Below, in pieces: positions 8,686 through 17,535 of a stretch of 64,000 nt of DNA. This stretch comes from Bradyrhizobium sp. LMTR 3. Lineage in GTDB: Bacteria > Pseudomonadota > Alphaproteobacteria > Rhizobiales > Xanthobacteraceae. The position numbers and the translations under genes are program-made. Each line of letters begins with the position of its first letter. The stretch's first letter is position 1. Under the pieces are notes generated by a model. That model saw only the letters and a program-made list of their open reading frames with translations. It did no database searches and was not told the origin of the DNA. The stretch covers positions 186,001 to 250,000 of the forward strand of contig NZ_MAXC01000001.1 in NCBI RefSeq assembly GCF_001693485.1, written 5' to 3'.

Positions 8686-9582
8686 TTAGTGCGCGGCTTC
8701 GAGTTCGGCTTCCTGCCGGGCAATCGTGCCCTTGACGGCCGACTGCACCTTTTCGAAAGCGCGGACCTCGATCTGCCGCACGCGTTCGCGCGAGACGCCG
8801 AATTCGGCGGCGAGGTCTTCCAGTGTCATCGGCTCTTCCGCCAGGCGCCGCGCCTCGAAGATGCGGCGTTCGCGCGGGTTGAGCACGCCGATGGCGCCGT
8901 TCAACGCCTGACGGCGATGATCGAACTCCTCGTGCTCGGCCATCACGGCTTCCTGGTTGGGCGAGTTGTCGACCAGCCAGTCCTGCCATTCGCCGGCTTC
9001 GCCGTCGTCGCGGATCGGCGCGTTGAGCGACGCGTCGCCGCCGAGACGGCGGTTCATGTCGATCACGTCCTGATCCGTCACGCCGAGACGCTTGGCGATC
9101 AGCTTTACCTGGTCGGGGTGGAGATCACCCTCGTCCAGTGCGGAGATCTTGCTCTTCGCCTTGCGCAGGTTGAAGAACAGCTTCTTCTGGTTCGCGGTGG
9201 TTCCCATTTTCACGAGCGACCATGAACGCAGAATGTACTCTTGAATAGAGGCCTTGATCCACCACATGGCGTAGGTGGCGAGACGAAAGCCCTTCTCGGG
9301 TTCGAACCGCTTGACCGCCTGCATCAGGCCGACATTGCCCTCTGAGACGACTTCAGAGATCGGCAAGCCGTAGCCGCGATAGCCCATGGCGATCTTGGCC
9401 ACGAGCCGGAGATGGCTGGTGACAAGGTGATGCGCCGCGTCGCGATCGTCATGCTCGCGCCAGCGTTTGGCGAGCATGTATTCCTGCTGGGGTTCCAGCA
9501 TCGGAAATTTGCGGATCTCGGCGAGGTACCTAGAGAGACCGGATTCTCCATTGAGAACCGGCAACGTAGCTGTACGGGCCAT
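8686..9582 (-). CDS. rpoH: RNA polymerase sigma-32 (heat shock) factor
   Basis: 298 aa from the ATG at 9582, chosen because GGAGGG lies just upstream; an in-frame extension to 9657 lacks conservation signals. Region 2 holds the RpoH signature with YAMWWIKASIQEYILRSWSLV, and the RpoH box-like QKKLFFNLRKAK follows. Region 4 ends with a helix-turn-helix (LAAEFGVSRERVRQIE). The family directs transcription of chaperone and protease genes. Alphaproteobacteria often carry several copies; which paralogue this is cannot be told here. Confidence 0.95.
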   Translation of the reverse strand: MARTATLPVLNGESGLSRYLAEIRKFPMLEPQQEYMLAKRWREHDDRDAAHHLVTSHLRLVAKIAMGYRGYGLPISEVVSEGNVGLMQAVKRFEPEKGFRLATYAMWWIKASIQEYILRSWSLVKMGTTANQKKLFFNLRKAKSKISALDEGDLHPDQVKLIAKRLGVTDQDVIDMNRRLGGDASLNAPIRDDGEAGEWQDWLVDNSPNQEAVMAEHEEFDHRRQALNGAIGVLNPRERRIFEARRLAEEPMTLEDLAAEFGVSRERVRQIEVRAFEKVQSAVKGTIARQEAELEAAH

Positions 9583-9797
9583 TTGAGCGCCCTCCAGTGG
9601 TTCAGGCCCCCGATAGCGGCGGGCCCGGCAGGTGATCGCTGTGTTAAAGCCAATCACGCTGCGATGTTCCGCGTTGGATATTCAACGCATATGCAACATA
9701 GCAAAAAACGAACAAATAGGGAAGGAATGCTGACGTCACGTCCCCGTGTGTCAGCCATAACATATTGGTATAGCTTAAGTTTCCTGAAAAGCCTGCG

Positions 9798-10826
9798 TCA
9801 TAGGGCCGCTTCCAGGGCGCTTTGCAGGAGGACGAGATCCTCCGGCAGGGGCGCCTCCCAATGCAAAAGTTCTCCCGTTCGGGGGTGTTCTAGGGCAAGC
9901 AGATAAGCGTGCAGGGCCTGCCGGCCGAGGGCGGCTAGCGCCACCTGGCCCTCGGGGCCGAGGTGGCGGGATTTGGTCTTGAAGTGCGGGCCATAGACGG
10001 CATCGCCCATCAGGGGGTGGCCGATATGGGCGAGGTGCACCCGGATCTGATGGGTCCGTCCGGTCTCGAGCTGGCAAGCGAGGAGGGAAGCGACCGGCTT
10101 GCCGTCGCGTCCCTGATAGGCGGCCTGCAATTCCCAATGGGTGACGGCCTCGCGTCCACCCGGGCGCACCGCCATTTTTTCACGCGCATAGGGATGCCGG
10201 TCGATCGGCGCGGCGACCGTGCCGCGCTGGCGGTTGGGTACGCCCCAGATGAAGGCCATGTAGCCGCGCTGCATCGGACCGGTGCGGCCGTGATCGGCGA
10301 ATTGCGCGGTCAGCGATTGATGGGCGTGGTCGTTCTTGGCGACCACCATCAGGCCCGTCGTGTCCTTGTCGAGCCGGTGCACGATGCCCGGCCGCCGTAC
10401 GCCGCCGATGCCCGAAAGGCTGGCGCCGCAATGCGCGATCAGGGCGTTTACCAGCGTGCCGCTCTCGTGGCCGGCGGCCGGGTGCACGACCAGCCCCTTC
10501 GGCTTGTCGATGACGATGATGTCGTCGTCCTCATAGACGATATCGAGCGCGATAGCTTCGCCCAAAGGCTCTGGCGGAGCGGCTTCGGGGACATCGATTG
10601 TGATCGTATCCCCGCGCGCGACATGATAAGCGGGGTCGCGGATGGGGGTGCCCCTGGCGGTAACGGAACCGGCCAGGATCAGCGCTTTCAGCCGCGAGCG
10701 CGACAGTTCCGGGCGAAGCACCGCGAGCACGCGATCGAGGCGGGGCGATCCCTCGTCGCCGCCGACAATAACCTCCAGCCTTTGCCCGCCGTTCGATAAT
10801 CCCTGTTCCAAGCTAGAGCCTTGCAT
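9798..10826 (-). CDS. rluD: 23S rRNA pseudouridine synthase, RluD/RluA family
   Basis: 342 aa. An S4-like RNA-binding domain (about residues 25-75, with RSRLKALILAG) precedes the catalytic domain. The catalytic Asp sits in RRPGIVHRLDKDTTG. Relatives modify helix 69 of 23S rRNA. Its ATG (10826-10824) overlaps the ATG of the divergent small gene in a single CATG. There is no clear ribosome-binding site for this ATG; an in-frame TTG about 5 codons later, preceded by AAGG, is an alternative start. Confidence 0.9.
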   Translation of the reverse strand: MQGSSLEQGLSNGGQRLEVIVGGDEGSPRLDRVLAVLRPELSRSRLKALILAGSVTARGTPIRDPAYHVARGDTITIDVPEAAPPEPLGEAIALDIVYEDDDIIVIDKPKGLVVHPAAGHESGTLVNALIAHCGASLSGIGGVRRPGIVHRLDKDTTGLMVVAKNDHAHQSLTAQFADHGRTGPMQRGYMAFIWGVPNRQRGTVAAPIDRHPYAREKMAVRPGGREAVTHWELQAAYQGRDGKPVASLLACQLETGRTHQIRVHLAHIGHPLMGDAVYGPHFKTKSRHLGPEGQVALAALGRQALHAYLLALEHPRTGELLHWEAPLPEDLVLLQSALEAAL

Positions 10827-11163
10827 GACCGATACCGTTGCGCCCGAACCAACCCCCGAGCAGGCCGCGCTGATCGCGCGTGTCAGGCGGATGATGCTGA
10901 TCGCGGGCCTGACCTCGGCGCTGGCGATCGCCGTGGTCCTGATCGCCGTCGGGTACCGCCTTTACCGCGGCGAGGGAAGCCCCACCCCTGGCACGACGGA
11001 CATCACGGAAACCCTGCCCAGGGGCGCCCGCATCGTCGCGACGGCAGTCGCCGGCGAGCGGCTGGTGCTGACGCTGGATATAAGCGGGGTGATCGAAATC
11101 CGCACGTTCGACGCCAAGACGCTGAAACCGGCGGGAAAACTCAAGTTCGTCAATGAACCCTGA
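10825..11163 (+). CDS. small membrane-anchored protein (DUF6476-like)
   Basis: 112 aa. A short cytoplasmic N-terminus (MTDTVAPEPTPEQ) leads to one membrane segment (about residues 28-50: MMLIAGLTSALAIAVVLIAV). A periplasmic domain of about 60 residues follows, with alternating beta-type hydrophobicity. The arrangement head to head with rluD is what I recall for the DUF6476 family in Rhizobiales. No function is known. Its ATG overlaps that of rluD on the other strand. Confidence 0.7.
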   Translation: MTDTVAPEPTPEQAALIARVRRMMLIAGLTSALAIAVVLIAVGYRLYRGEGSPTPGTTDITETLPRGARIVATAVAGERLVLTLDISGVIEIRTFDAKTLKPAGKLKFVNEP

Positions 11164-11289
11164 GGCCGGGCGGATCGGGTGTGCAGCGGGTCGGCCCGAG
11201 AACCCGAAGCGACAGGGTTAACCACCCGTGCGAAGGCTTCAGACTTGCCTTGCCGACCGCGCATTTCGAGGCTATTCCCTGAAGCACAC

Positions 11290-11364
11290 GCTCCCTTCGT
11301 CTAGCGGTTAGGACGCGGCCCTCTCAAGGCTGAAACAGGGGTTCGATTCCCCTAGGGAGCGCCA
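11290..11364 (+). tRNA. tRNA-Glu (anticodon CUC)
   Basis: Cloverleaf: acceptor GCTCCCT pairs with AGGGAGC (11354-11360), the anticodon loop is CTCTCAA with CTC read as Glu (GAG codons), and the T-arm has GGTTCGATTCC. The discriminator base G and an encoded CCA end it at 11364. Confidence 0.95.
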
Positions 11365-11693
11365 AATCGCCACCGCTCTGAACAAAACTGCGAACCCATG
11401 GTGGCACGGGAGCCATCAACGTCAGTGGGTTTTCCGCCAGGGCCAAGACATCAACTGACAAGACATCAACTGACAAGGCATCAACTGAAACGCCGCGGTG
11501 CATAAGCTGGCATAGAATTACGCGCTGACGGTAGGATCGGCCGGTCCGATCCTGCCCCCAAAAGTTCGAAAACAGCTTCACTCGTTGCGCGGTCCCGGCG
11601 ACGGAGCTTCGAGCTTCCGCGTTTCCCTTTTGCCGCGCAATCCCGACCACGAATCAAGCGGCAGGCGTCCCTCATTTCCGCTATGATCAAGCC
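11365..11693. other. 329-bp region between tRNA-Glu and the UPF0182 gene
   Basis: It contains the small tandem repeat listed separately and the presumed promoter of the next gene. No integrase, att-like duplication of the tRNA end or convincing coding frame is seen. Confidence 0.4.
11445..11488. repeat. three tandem copies of a 15-bp unit
   Basis: AAGACATCAACTGAC occurs at 11445-11459 and 11460-11474. A third copy at 11475-11488 is truncated by one base and has one change (AAGGCATCAACTGA). It is a short slippage-type array with no coding role seen. Confidence 0.8.
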
Positions 11694-14471
11694 ATGACGA
11701 TCGGGATTACCGGACCCGAACGGAAGGTACCAAGGCAAAGCGCCGTGGTCGGGTCCTTCATTGCGGCCGTCTTCGTCGGGATTTGCCTGATCCTGCTCTG
11801 GCTCACGAGCGGCTTCCTGGTTGACTGGCTGTGGTTTTCCGCGATCGGTTATCCGCAGGTTTTTTGGACGACAATCGGCGCCAAGGCCGTCGTCTTTTTT
11901 GCAGTCTGGACCGGTACTGCGGTCGTCCTTTGGTTGAACGGATGGCTCGCGGTGCACTTTGCGCGGCGGCAGCCGCCGCAATCTGTCGCGGCGTTCGTGT
12001 GGAATCTTGCGGGCAACGTGCCGGCGCCCGACCTGTTGCGCGATCGGCTGCGATGGTCCCGGGTTGTCGCGGGCGGTGCAGGTTTGCTCGCTCTTCTGGT
12101 TGCCGCGGCAGAAGTCGGCAATTGGGGCGTCATCCTGCAGTTTTTCTATCACGTCCCCTTTGGTGCAGACGATCCGCTCTTCAACAAGGACATCAGTTTC
12201 TATCTGTTCGTACTGCCGGCCTATATCCTCGTCAAAAACTGGATGCTGCTCGTACTCGTTCTGAGCGCGCTTTTCGCCGCAGCGATCTATTGGGTGCATG
12301 GCGACATCGAATACGACATTCATCATCGATCGATGTCGCCGACAGCAATCGCTCACGGCTCGGCGTTGCTCGCTCTCCTCCTCGTCGCGAAGGCCTGGTC
12401 CTACGTTCTCGACCGTTATCTGCTGCTCTATGGCGACAACGGCGTCGTCGTGGGCGCTAGTTTCACCGATGTATATGTTGGGCTACCGGGCCTGTGGCTA
12501 ATGATTGGGCTGTCGATCATTGCGGCGTTTGCTGCATTGGCAAACCTCCGGGCGAGGACCTACCGGCTTCCTGCCGCCGCGGTCATGCTTGTCGTCATCG
12601 GCTCTTTCGTGCTGTCCGGCGTAGCTCCCGTGCTGTTCCGGCAGTTCTTCGTCAAACCAAGCGAGTTGGAGCTGGAGAAGCCCTACATCGAACGCAACAT
12701 CGCGCTCACCCGGCAGGCATACAATCTCGATCAGATCGCAGCCAAGCCGTTTGCTGCCGAACAGACGCTTACCTTCAAGACGCTTGAGGCCAACAAGGCG
12801 ACCATCGAGAATATCAGGCTGTGGGACTGGCTGCCCTTGTCGGACACCTACGCGCAGCTTCAAGAGATCCGCACTTACTACAAATTCCATCATCTTGACG
12901 TTGATCGCTACTGGCTCGATGGCTCCTACCAAAGCGTAATGATCTCGGCCCGCGAACTGCGGCCCTCCTTGCTGCCGCCGAATGCCCAGACATGGGTCAA
13001 CCGCCACGTGCTGTTTACTCACGGCATCGGCGCAGTGATGAGCCCGGTCACTCGCAAGAGTGCCGAAGGGCTCCCATTCTTCTATCTGCGCGACATACCT
13101 CCTGTTGCGGACGGAGGCCTCCAGATCCATGAACCGCGCATCTACTACGGCGAAGAGCGCGACAGCTACGTCATCGTCAAGGGGAGCACACCCGAGTTCG
13201 ACTATCCGAAGGGGAAAGACAATGTCTACGCGGCTTATGACGGCGCGGGAGGCGTTCCGATAGGGGCGATGGTGTGGAGAGGTCTGTTTGCTTATTACGT
13301 CAACGACCCGAACCTGGTGCTCTCAAGCTACATCACCACCGACAGCCGGATCATGATCCGCCGCAATATCGGGGAAAGGGTACGGACGATCGCTCCGTTC
13401 CTCAGGCTCGATCACGATCCTTATCTGGTCATCAGCGATGGGCGGATGTTCTGGATGCAGGACGCTTATACGGTGAGTTCCTACTTCCCCTCTGCGCAGC
13501 CGGCGCAAGGCCTGGATCTCAACTACATTCGCAATTCGGTGAAGGTTATCGTCGATGCTTATAACGGAACTGTCGACTTTTATCTGATGGATACCGCGGA
13601 CCCCGTAGCCGCAACCTTCCAGCGCATCTTTCCGAGCTTGTTCAAGCCGTTCGCGGCCATGCCGCCAGACTTGCAGAAGCACATTCGCTATCCGGAGGAT
13701 CTGTTCCTGATTCAGGCGCGGCTGTACCAAACCTACCACATGGACGCGGCCGACGTTTTCTATAATCGCGAAGATCTCTGGCAGTTTCCGCGCCAGCCGG
13801 GTGGCGGCGGCACCGCAATGATGGCGCCTTACTACATCATCATGCGGCTGCCCGGCGAGCCGCAGGCCGAGTTTTTCCTCATGCTCCCGATGGTGCCCAG
13901 CCGCCGTGACAACATGATCGCGTGGCTCGCCGCGCGCTGCGATGGGCCCGACTACGGCAAACTGATCGTTTACGAGTTTCCCAAGGAGAAGCTCGTCTAT
14001 GGACCATTCCAGATCGAAGCACGGATCAATCAGAACACCGAGATAACCCAACAAATCACGCTGTGGAACCAGATGGGCTCGCGGGTGATACGCGGCGCGA
14101 ACCTGCTTGTGATCCCGATCGAGAACTCGATCCTTTATGTAACGCCGCTCTATTTGCGGGCGGAGCACGGACACCTGCCGGAGCTGAAACGCGTGATCGC
14201 AGCCTACGGCGAACATGTGGTGATGAAGGAGACGCTCGCCGAAGCGTTGTCGGCGCTGTTCATGGAGCCCGGCGCTGCGCCGGCAGTTTCAGGCACGATA
14301 GGGGAGACGCCCGTGACAAGCCCAGCGGCAAGTCAGGCACGGGAGGCGCTTGATCGCTACAATCAAGCAGTGGAGCGATTGAAGTCCGGAGATTGGAAAG
14401 GCTTCGGCACGCAGTTCGATGCAATGCGCGAGCTTTTGGAGAAAATGAACCAACGCTCCACTGGCCACTAG
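11694..14471 (+). CDS. UPF0182 family integral membrane protein
   Basis: 925 aa, the normal length for the family. The N-terminal third has seven hydrophobic segments, and the large remainder is extracytoplasmic with many Tyr, Pro and Asp residues (YIERNIALTRQAYNLD, GIGAVMSPV, DYPKGKDNVY). The function of UPF0182 is unknown. A short helical tail rich in Ala, Gln and Lys ends the protein. It appears monocistronic. Confidence 0.93.
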   Translation: MTIGITGPERKVPRQSAVVGSFIAAVFVGICLILLWLTSGFLVDWLWFSAIGYPQVFWTTIGAKAVVFFAVWTGTAVVLWLNGWLAVHFARRQPPQSVAAFVWNLAGNVPAPDLLRDRLRWSRVVAGGAGLLALLVAAAEVGNWGVILQFFYHVPFGADDPLFNKDISFYLFVLPAYILVKNWMLLVLVLSALFAAAIYWVHGDIEYDIHHRSMSPTAIAHGSALLALLLVAKAWSYVLDRYLLLYGDNGVVVGASFTDVYVGLPGLWLMIGLSIIAAFAALANLRARTYRLPAAAVMLVVIGSFVLSGVAPVLFRQFFVKPSELELEKPYIERNIALTRQAYNLDQIAAKPFAAEQTLTFKTLEANKATIENIRLWDWLPLSDTYAQLQEIRTYYKFHHLDVDRYWLDGSYQSVMISARELRPSLLPPNAQTWVNRHVLFTHGIGAVMSPVTRKSAEGLPFFYLRDIPPVADGGLQIHEPRIYYGEERDSYVIVKGSTPEFDYPKGKDNVYAAYDGAGGVPIGAMVWRGLFAYYVNDPNLVLSSYITTDSRIMIRRNIGERVRTIAPFLRLDHDPYLVISDGRMFWMQDAYTVSSYFPSAQPAQGLDLNYIRNSVKVIVDAYNGTVDFYLMDTADPVAATFQRIFPSLFKPFAAMPPDLQKHIRYPEDLFLIQARLYQTYHMDAADVFYNREDLWQFPRQPGGGGTAMMAPYYIIMRLPGEPQAEFFLMLPMVPSRRDNMIAWLAARCDGPDYGKLIVYEFPKEKLVYGPFQIEARINQNTEITQQITLWNQMGSRVIRGANLLVIPIENSILYVTPLYLRAEHGHLPELKRVIAAYGEHVVMKETLAEALSALFMEPGAAPAVSGTIGETPVTSPAASQAREALDRYNQAVERLKSGDWKGFGTQFDAMRELLEKMNQRSTGH

Positions 14472-14557
14472 GCTGCGAACTTTCAGTCCAGCGCTACCTC
14501 GGACCCGGAGAAGTGGAAATTGCGAACGCGGCACCCCGGCGGAGCTTCGCCTTCACG

Positions 14558-14959
14558 CTAGCCACCCGAACCCTTTCTTTCGATCAGCGCTTTGATGCCG
14601 AAGACGGCAATGATGATGATGGCCGCCTGAGCTGTGATCACCGCCGGCCAAATGCGCGAAAAGGCGGGGTCCACGTATTTCTGGGGACCGAACGACACCA
14701 GCGCCGTGAGGGCGAAAAGAAGCGCAAATGCGCTGCCGACGCGACCGCCATGGCGGCCGAGCTGGAACGCGGCTGCGCCAATCGCCAATGACGCGCCCAG
14801 GAAGGGCGCGAGAGCGAATGGCGCCACCTCCAGCGGCGGATGTGGCGCGGTGCGCGTGAACAAGGCCAGCAGCATGACGGCGGTGAGTACCAAGAGGACA
14901 AGGACCGCGGTCTGCGTGGGAGCGCTCTCTTGGCCGTCTGACTGTAGCGGTTGTGCCAT
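14558..14959 (-). CDS. small integral membrane protein, target of the adjacent TetR regulator
   Basis: 133 aa from the ATG at 14959. Four hydrophobic helices cover most of the length (AVLVLLVLTAVMLLALF, FLGASLAIGAAAFQLG, VGSAFALLFALTALVSF, WPAVITAQAAIIIIAVFGI). I do not recognise the family. It is divergent from a TetR gene, and two matching palindromes lie in the spacer, so it is probably repressed by that regulator. A small transport or stress-related membrane role is an inference. Confidence 0.7.
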   Translation of the reverse strand: MAQPLQSDGQESAPTQTAVLVLLVLTAVMLLALFTRTAPHPPLEVAPFALAPFLGASLAIGAAAFQLGRHGGRVGSAFALLFALTALVSFGPQKYVDPAFSRIWPAVITAQAAIIIIAVFGIKALIERKGSGG

Positions 14960-14968
14960 CTCAATCTT

Positions 14969-14985
14969 CCGTACTTGCGGGTACG
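14969..14985. promoter_or_regulatory. TetR operator candidate 1
   Basis: CCGTAC-TTGCGG-GTACG is an inverted repeat with GTAC halves separated by 6 bp. It lies 10 bp upstream of the membrane-protein ATG and has the same geometry as the second site 28 bp away. Confidence 0.7.
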
Positions 14986-14996
14986 CCTTGACCTTT

Positions 14997-15014
14997 CCGT
15001 ACCGCAGGGTACGG
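14997..15014. promoter_or_regulatory. TetR operator candidate 2
   Basis: CCGTACC-GCAG-GGTACGG is a perfect 7-bp inverted repeat. TTGACC at 14988-14993 is a likely -35 for the tetR promoter, which would place this operator in the -35/-10 spacer, suggesting autorepression. Confidence 0.75.
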
Positions 15015-15040
15015 TTGCTGTCAAGCGAGGTCTTGATGGG

Positions 15041-15655
15041 GTGCTGTTCGTGAAGAGGACTTCCCGCGACCGACGTCGCGACGAGATCCTGGATGTGGCC
15101 GTTCAGGTGCTGTCCGAGCGCGGATATCGCGATGCCAGCATGCTCGAAATTGCCAACCGTGCATCGGCATCCAAGGAAACGCTCTACGCGTGGTTCGGTG
15201 ACAAGCAAGGCCTCCTTGCGGCCTTGATCAAGAGAAACGCTCAACTCGTGCAGGCGGTCCTCGCCGGGTACCTGGAGGGCGATGCGCCTCCCGAACGCCT
15301 GCTGCTCGAATTCGGTCGCGCTCTCCTTGAACTGCTCTTGGGGGATAGTGCGGTCGCGATCAACCGTGCCGTGATTGCCGAAGTGAAGTCGGATCCCGCG
15401 CTCGCGCGAACGCTGGCCGCCGGCGGGCGCCAGGCTGTGTTGCCAACCTTCATCCGATTGCTGGAGAGGTATGCCGAACATGGGACACTGAAGCTCGACG
15501 ACGCCACCCAGGCCGCCGAAGACTTTCTCGGCCTGTTACTTGGTGACGCTCAGATCAGGCGGCTTCTCGGTTTGCTGCCGCGGCCCAGCAAGGCGCAGGT
15601 CGAGGCGCGTGCCGCCCACGCCACCCGCGCTTTCCTGCTTCTGTATGGGCGATGA
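15041..15655 (+). CDS. TetR/AcrR family transcriptional regulator
   Basis: 204 aa from GTG 15041 (GAGG about 10 nt upstream; GTG 15050 is an alternative). The N-terminal helix-turn-helix is clear: RDEILDVAVQVLSERGYRD followed by MLEIANRASASKETLYAWF. The ligand-binding half resembles the AefR-like/TetR_C type with a Leu-rich dimer interface. It probably represses itself and the divergent membrane protein gene through the paired GTAC palindromes. Confidence 0.88.
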   Translation: MLFVKRTSRDRRRDEILDVAVQVLSERGYRDASMLEIANRASASKETLYAWFGDKQGLLAALIKRNAQLVQAVLAGYLEGDAPPERLLLEFGRALLELLLGDSAVAINRAVIAEVKSDPALARTLAAGGRQAVLPTFIRLLERYAEHGTLKLDDATQAAEDFLGLLLGDAQIRRLLGLLPRPSKAQVEARAAHATRAFLLLYGR

Positions 15656-15682
15656 GCGAATGGAAATCTTGAGTTAGCAAAC

Positions 15683-15755
15683 GTAGCCCGGATGAGCGCA
15701 GCGACATCCGGTGGGATCGTCCATCCCCGCATATCGCTGCGCTCATGCGGGCTAC
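15683..15755. repeat. palindromic intergenic repeat (family 4)
   Basis: GTAGCCCGGATGAGCGCAGCGA at the left is mirrored by TCGCTGCGCTCATGCGGGCTAC at the right with one mismatch. It lies between the convergent tetR and lysozyme-like genes. Confidence 0.8.
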
Positions 15756-15828
15756 TCGCTGACGAACGTCGCGGGACAAGCGGCCTCACGCATACGCAAA
15801 AACGGCAACCGTCCCCTTCATAGCAAAG

Positions 15829-16992
15829 CTATTGAGCCGCCGTCACTCGCAACGATTTCCTCAGAGCCCGTTCGGGGCTCGATTCCGTATCCGCGATCGG
15901 GCGGCGGTAGGTCGCGACGCGGCGCATCCAGCCGACCTCGAAGACACGGTTGGATGGAAGGTTGCGAATCCTCTGCTGCAGGACGAACTGCGCCGCATCG
16001 GCGAATTCGGCGCGCACGACCTTCGGATCGCTGGTATCACCATTCATCTTGAGCAGCACCTGCTTGAGACCCCAACCCTGCCGCCGCCCGGTCTCCCTGT
16101 TCATGGCGGTTTCGTTCGGGTTGGTGCCCTCGCCCTTGAAATTGATGTAGTCGATCAGCGGATAAAAATTCTCGGAGGCGCGAACAACGCGCGTGAACTG
16201 GATGACGATATGTTCGCGCTCCGAGCCGTCGGGCGTCGTCTTGAGGATTTTTTCCATCGCACCTTGCGCCCGCGCCATCATGAATTGCGTCTGCTCCGCC
16301 ACGGTGCCGAGCAGAAACTGCCTCAACTCATTCATCTGCGGTGAGTTGGCGTTCCTCCTGAATTCGGCCCGGCTTGTCCACGGGTTGGCCGGAATTTGCG
16401 TCTGGTCCAGCCAGCCGGGCAAACGCACGTTCTTCTTGCGCATGAATTCGAGCAGGGCCGGAAAGCTCTCCTCGAAAGGCAGCCATTTGCCGACAGGAAA
16501 CCAGATGAAATGACCGATCCCTAAGGAAGCGAATTCCTCGTTCGCATTCCATGACGTGATCGCATCACGTCTTCCGCCTGTTTCATTCAGCCAGATCTTC
16601 TGGCCGATCTTCTTCGCCAGATCGCCCGGCAAGACGAGCTGTGGTACAGGCAAATCCTTGGCCTCGTGGCTCGATTTCCGTGCTTCCGGCATTTGCACGG
16701 CAGCTTCCGGCGCCGGCTTCTGCACCTCGGGCTGTCGCAGGACTGTTTCGGGCTCCGACTTCTGCGTGCGGGATGCTTGCGCGGCGCCGTGCCCACTCTG
16801 TTCTTTTTCGGTATCAGCGACGCCTGTCCCGGCCGGTGCAGCTGTTTCCGCCAATGCCGTTTGCATCGCCATACCATCGACGATGACACACGTGAGCAGC
16901 CATGAGCCGCAAGCAAGCACCTTCGCGCTGTACTGTCCGGCTTTCGCTTGCCGTGCCGTTCTCCTGCCGCTACCCGCACGCCAGCGGCCCAT
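15829..16992 (-). CDS. secreted protein with a T4-lysozyme-like (GH24-like) motif
   Basis: 387 aa from the ATG at 16992 (GGTGA upstream). The frame opens earlier at a GTG (17061) without a ribosome-binding site. The N-terminus is Arg-rich, then a hydrophobic segment (about residues 25-46) gives a signal peptide or anchor. A Pro/Glu/Gln-rich linker covers about 57-117. The domain starts with IWLNETGGRRDAIT and SLGIGHFIWFP. A Glu about 20 residues before GIGH is the arrangement of T4 lysozyme (Glu11, then TIGIGH). I do not know a named family for the whole protein; muramidase activity is an inference. Confidence 0.6.
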   Translation of the reverse strand: MGRWRAGSGRRTARQAKAGQYSAKVLACGSWLLTCVIVDGMAMQTALAETAAPAGTGVADTEKEQSGHGAAQASRTQKSEPETVLRQPEVQKPAPEAAVQMPEARKSSHEAKDLPVPQLVLPGDLAKKIGQKIWLNETGGRRDAITSWNANEEFASLGIGHFIWFPVGKWLPFEESFPALLEFMRKKNVRLPGWLDQTQIPANPWTSRAEFRRNANSPQMNELRQFLLGTVAEQTQFMMARAQGAMEKILKTTPDGSEREHIVIQFTRVVRASENFYPLIDYINFKGEGTNPNETAMNRETGRRQGWGLKQVLLKMNGDTSDPKVVRAEFADAAQFVLQQRIRNLPSNRVFEVGWMRRVATYRRPIADTESSPERALRKSLRVTAAQ

Positions 16993-17268
16993 GAAATCAC
17001 CGCCCATGTCCATGTTTCCGAAGGCGAGCCTGACGGGAAGGGTCGTACGGGCGAACAACACGATGCGTATGGCGAAATCGTGGGATCATAGCGGCGGCCC
17101 GGTGCCAAATTACGGTGGCAGTGCTGGACTGCACATAAAACCCCAGAGTTTGAGTGCACTATCCCCAATGCTCGAACGGCAGGTATGGCTAGCTTGAAAT
17201 CGAATGCTGTCGATGCGAGACAAGGGCAAGCTTGCCAACGCGTGGGCGCAGCCTTCTGCGAAAGCCAA

Positions 17269-17535
17269 TCACTTCACCTTCTCCAGCACCCTACGAACCT
17301 CACCCAACAGCGCCCGTATCTCCCTTCGCTCGGCTATCGCGTCCCTGGTGAACAGGCCGTGCTTGCGCGCGTTCTGGTTTGCCCTTGGCGCGCCGGATCC
17401 CTGTGCACCGCCATGCATGCGGCAGCGCTTCCTGCCGCTCACCGCCGGCGAGCGGCACGCGCCGCTGCAACGGGTTTTGGCGCCACAACGTGGGCTCGCC
17501 AGCATCGGGCCGGTCGTTCTGATGTGATCGCTCAT
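17269..17535 (-). CDS. HGGxSTG-type small protein
   Basis: 88 aa. It has Cys-rich motifs CGAKTRCSGACRSPAV and GRKRCRMHGGAQGSGAP, then NQNARKHGLFTRDA and a C-terminal helix. This Cys-His pattern with HGG and GAPxxNxNAxKHG occurs in small proteins of phage or plasmid origin in Alphaproteobacteria, probably zinc-binding. Its start overlaps the stop of the upstream gene (17532) by 4 bp, so the pair is translationally coupled. Function unknown. Confidence 0.75.
   Translation of the reverse strand: MSDHIRTTGPMLASPRCGAKTRCSGACRSPAVSGRKRCRMHGGAQGSGAPRANQNARKHGLFTRDAIAERREIRALLGEVRRVLEKVK

Noticed and set aside
11290..11693. tRNA-Glu as an integration site for a mobile element
   Set aside because: There is no integrase, no duplicated tRNA 3' end within the window and no foreign-looking block next to it.
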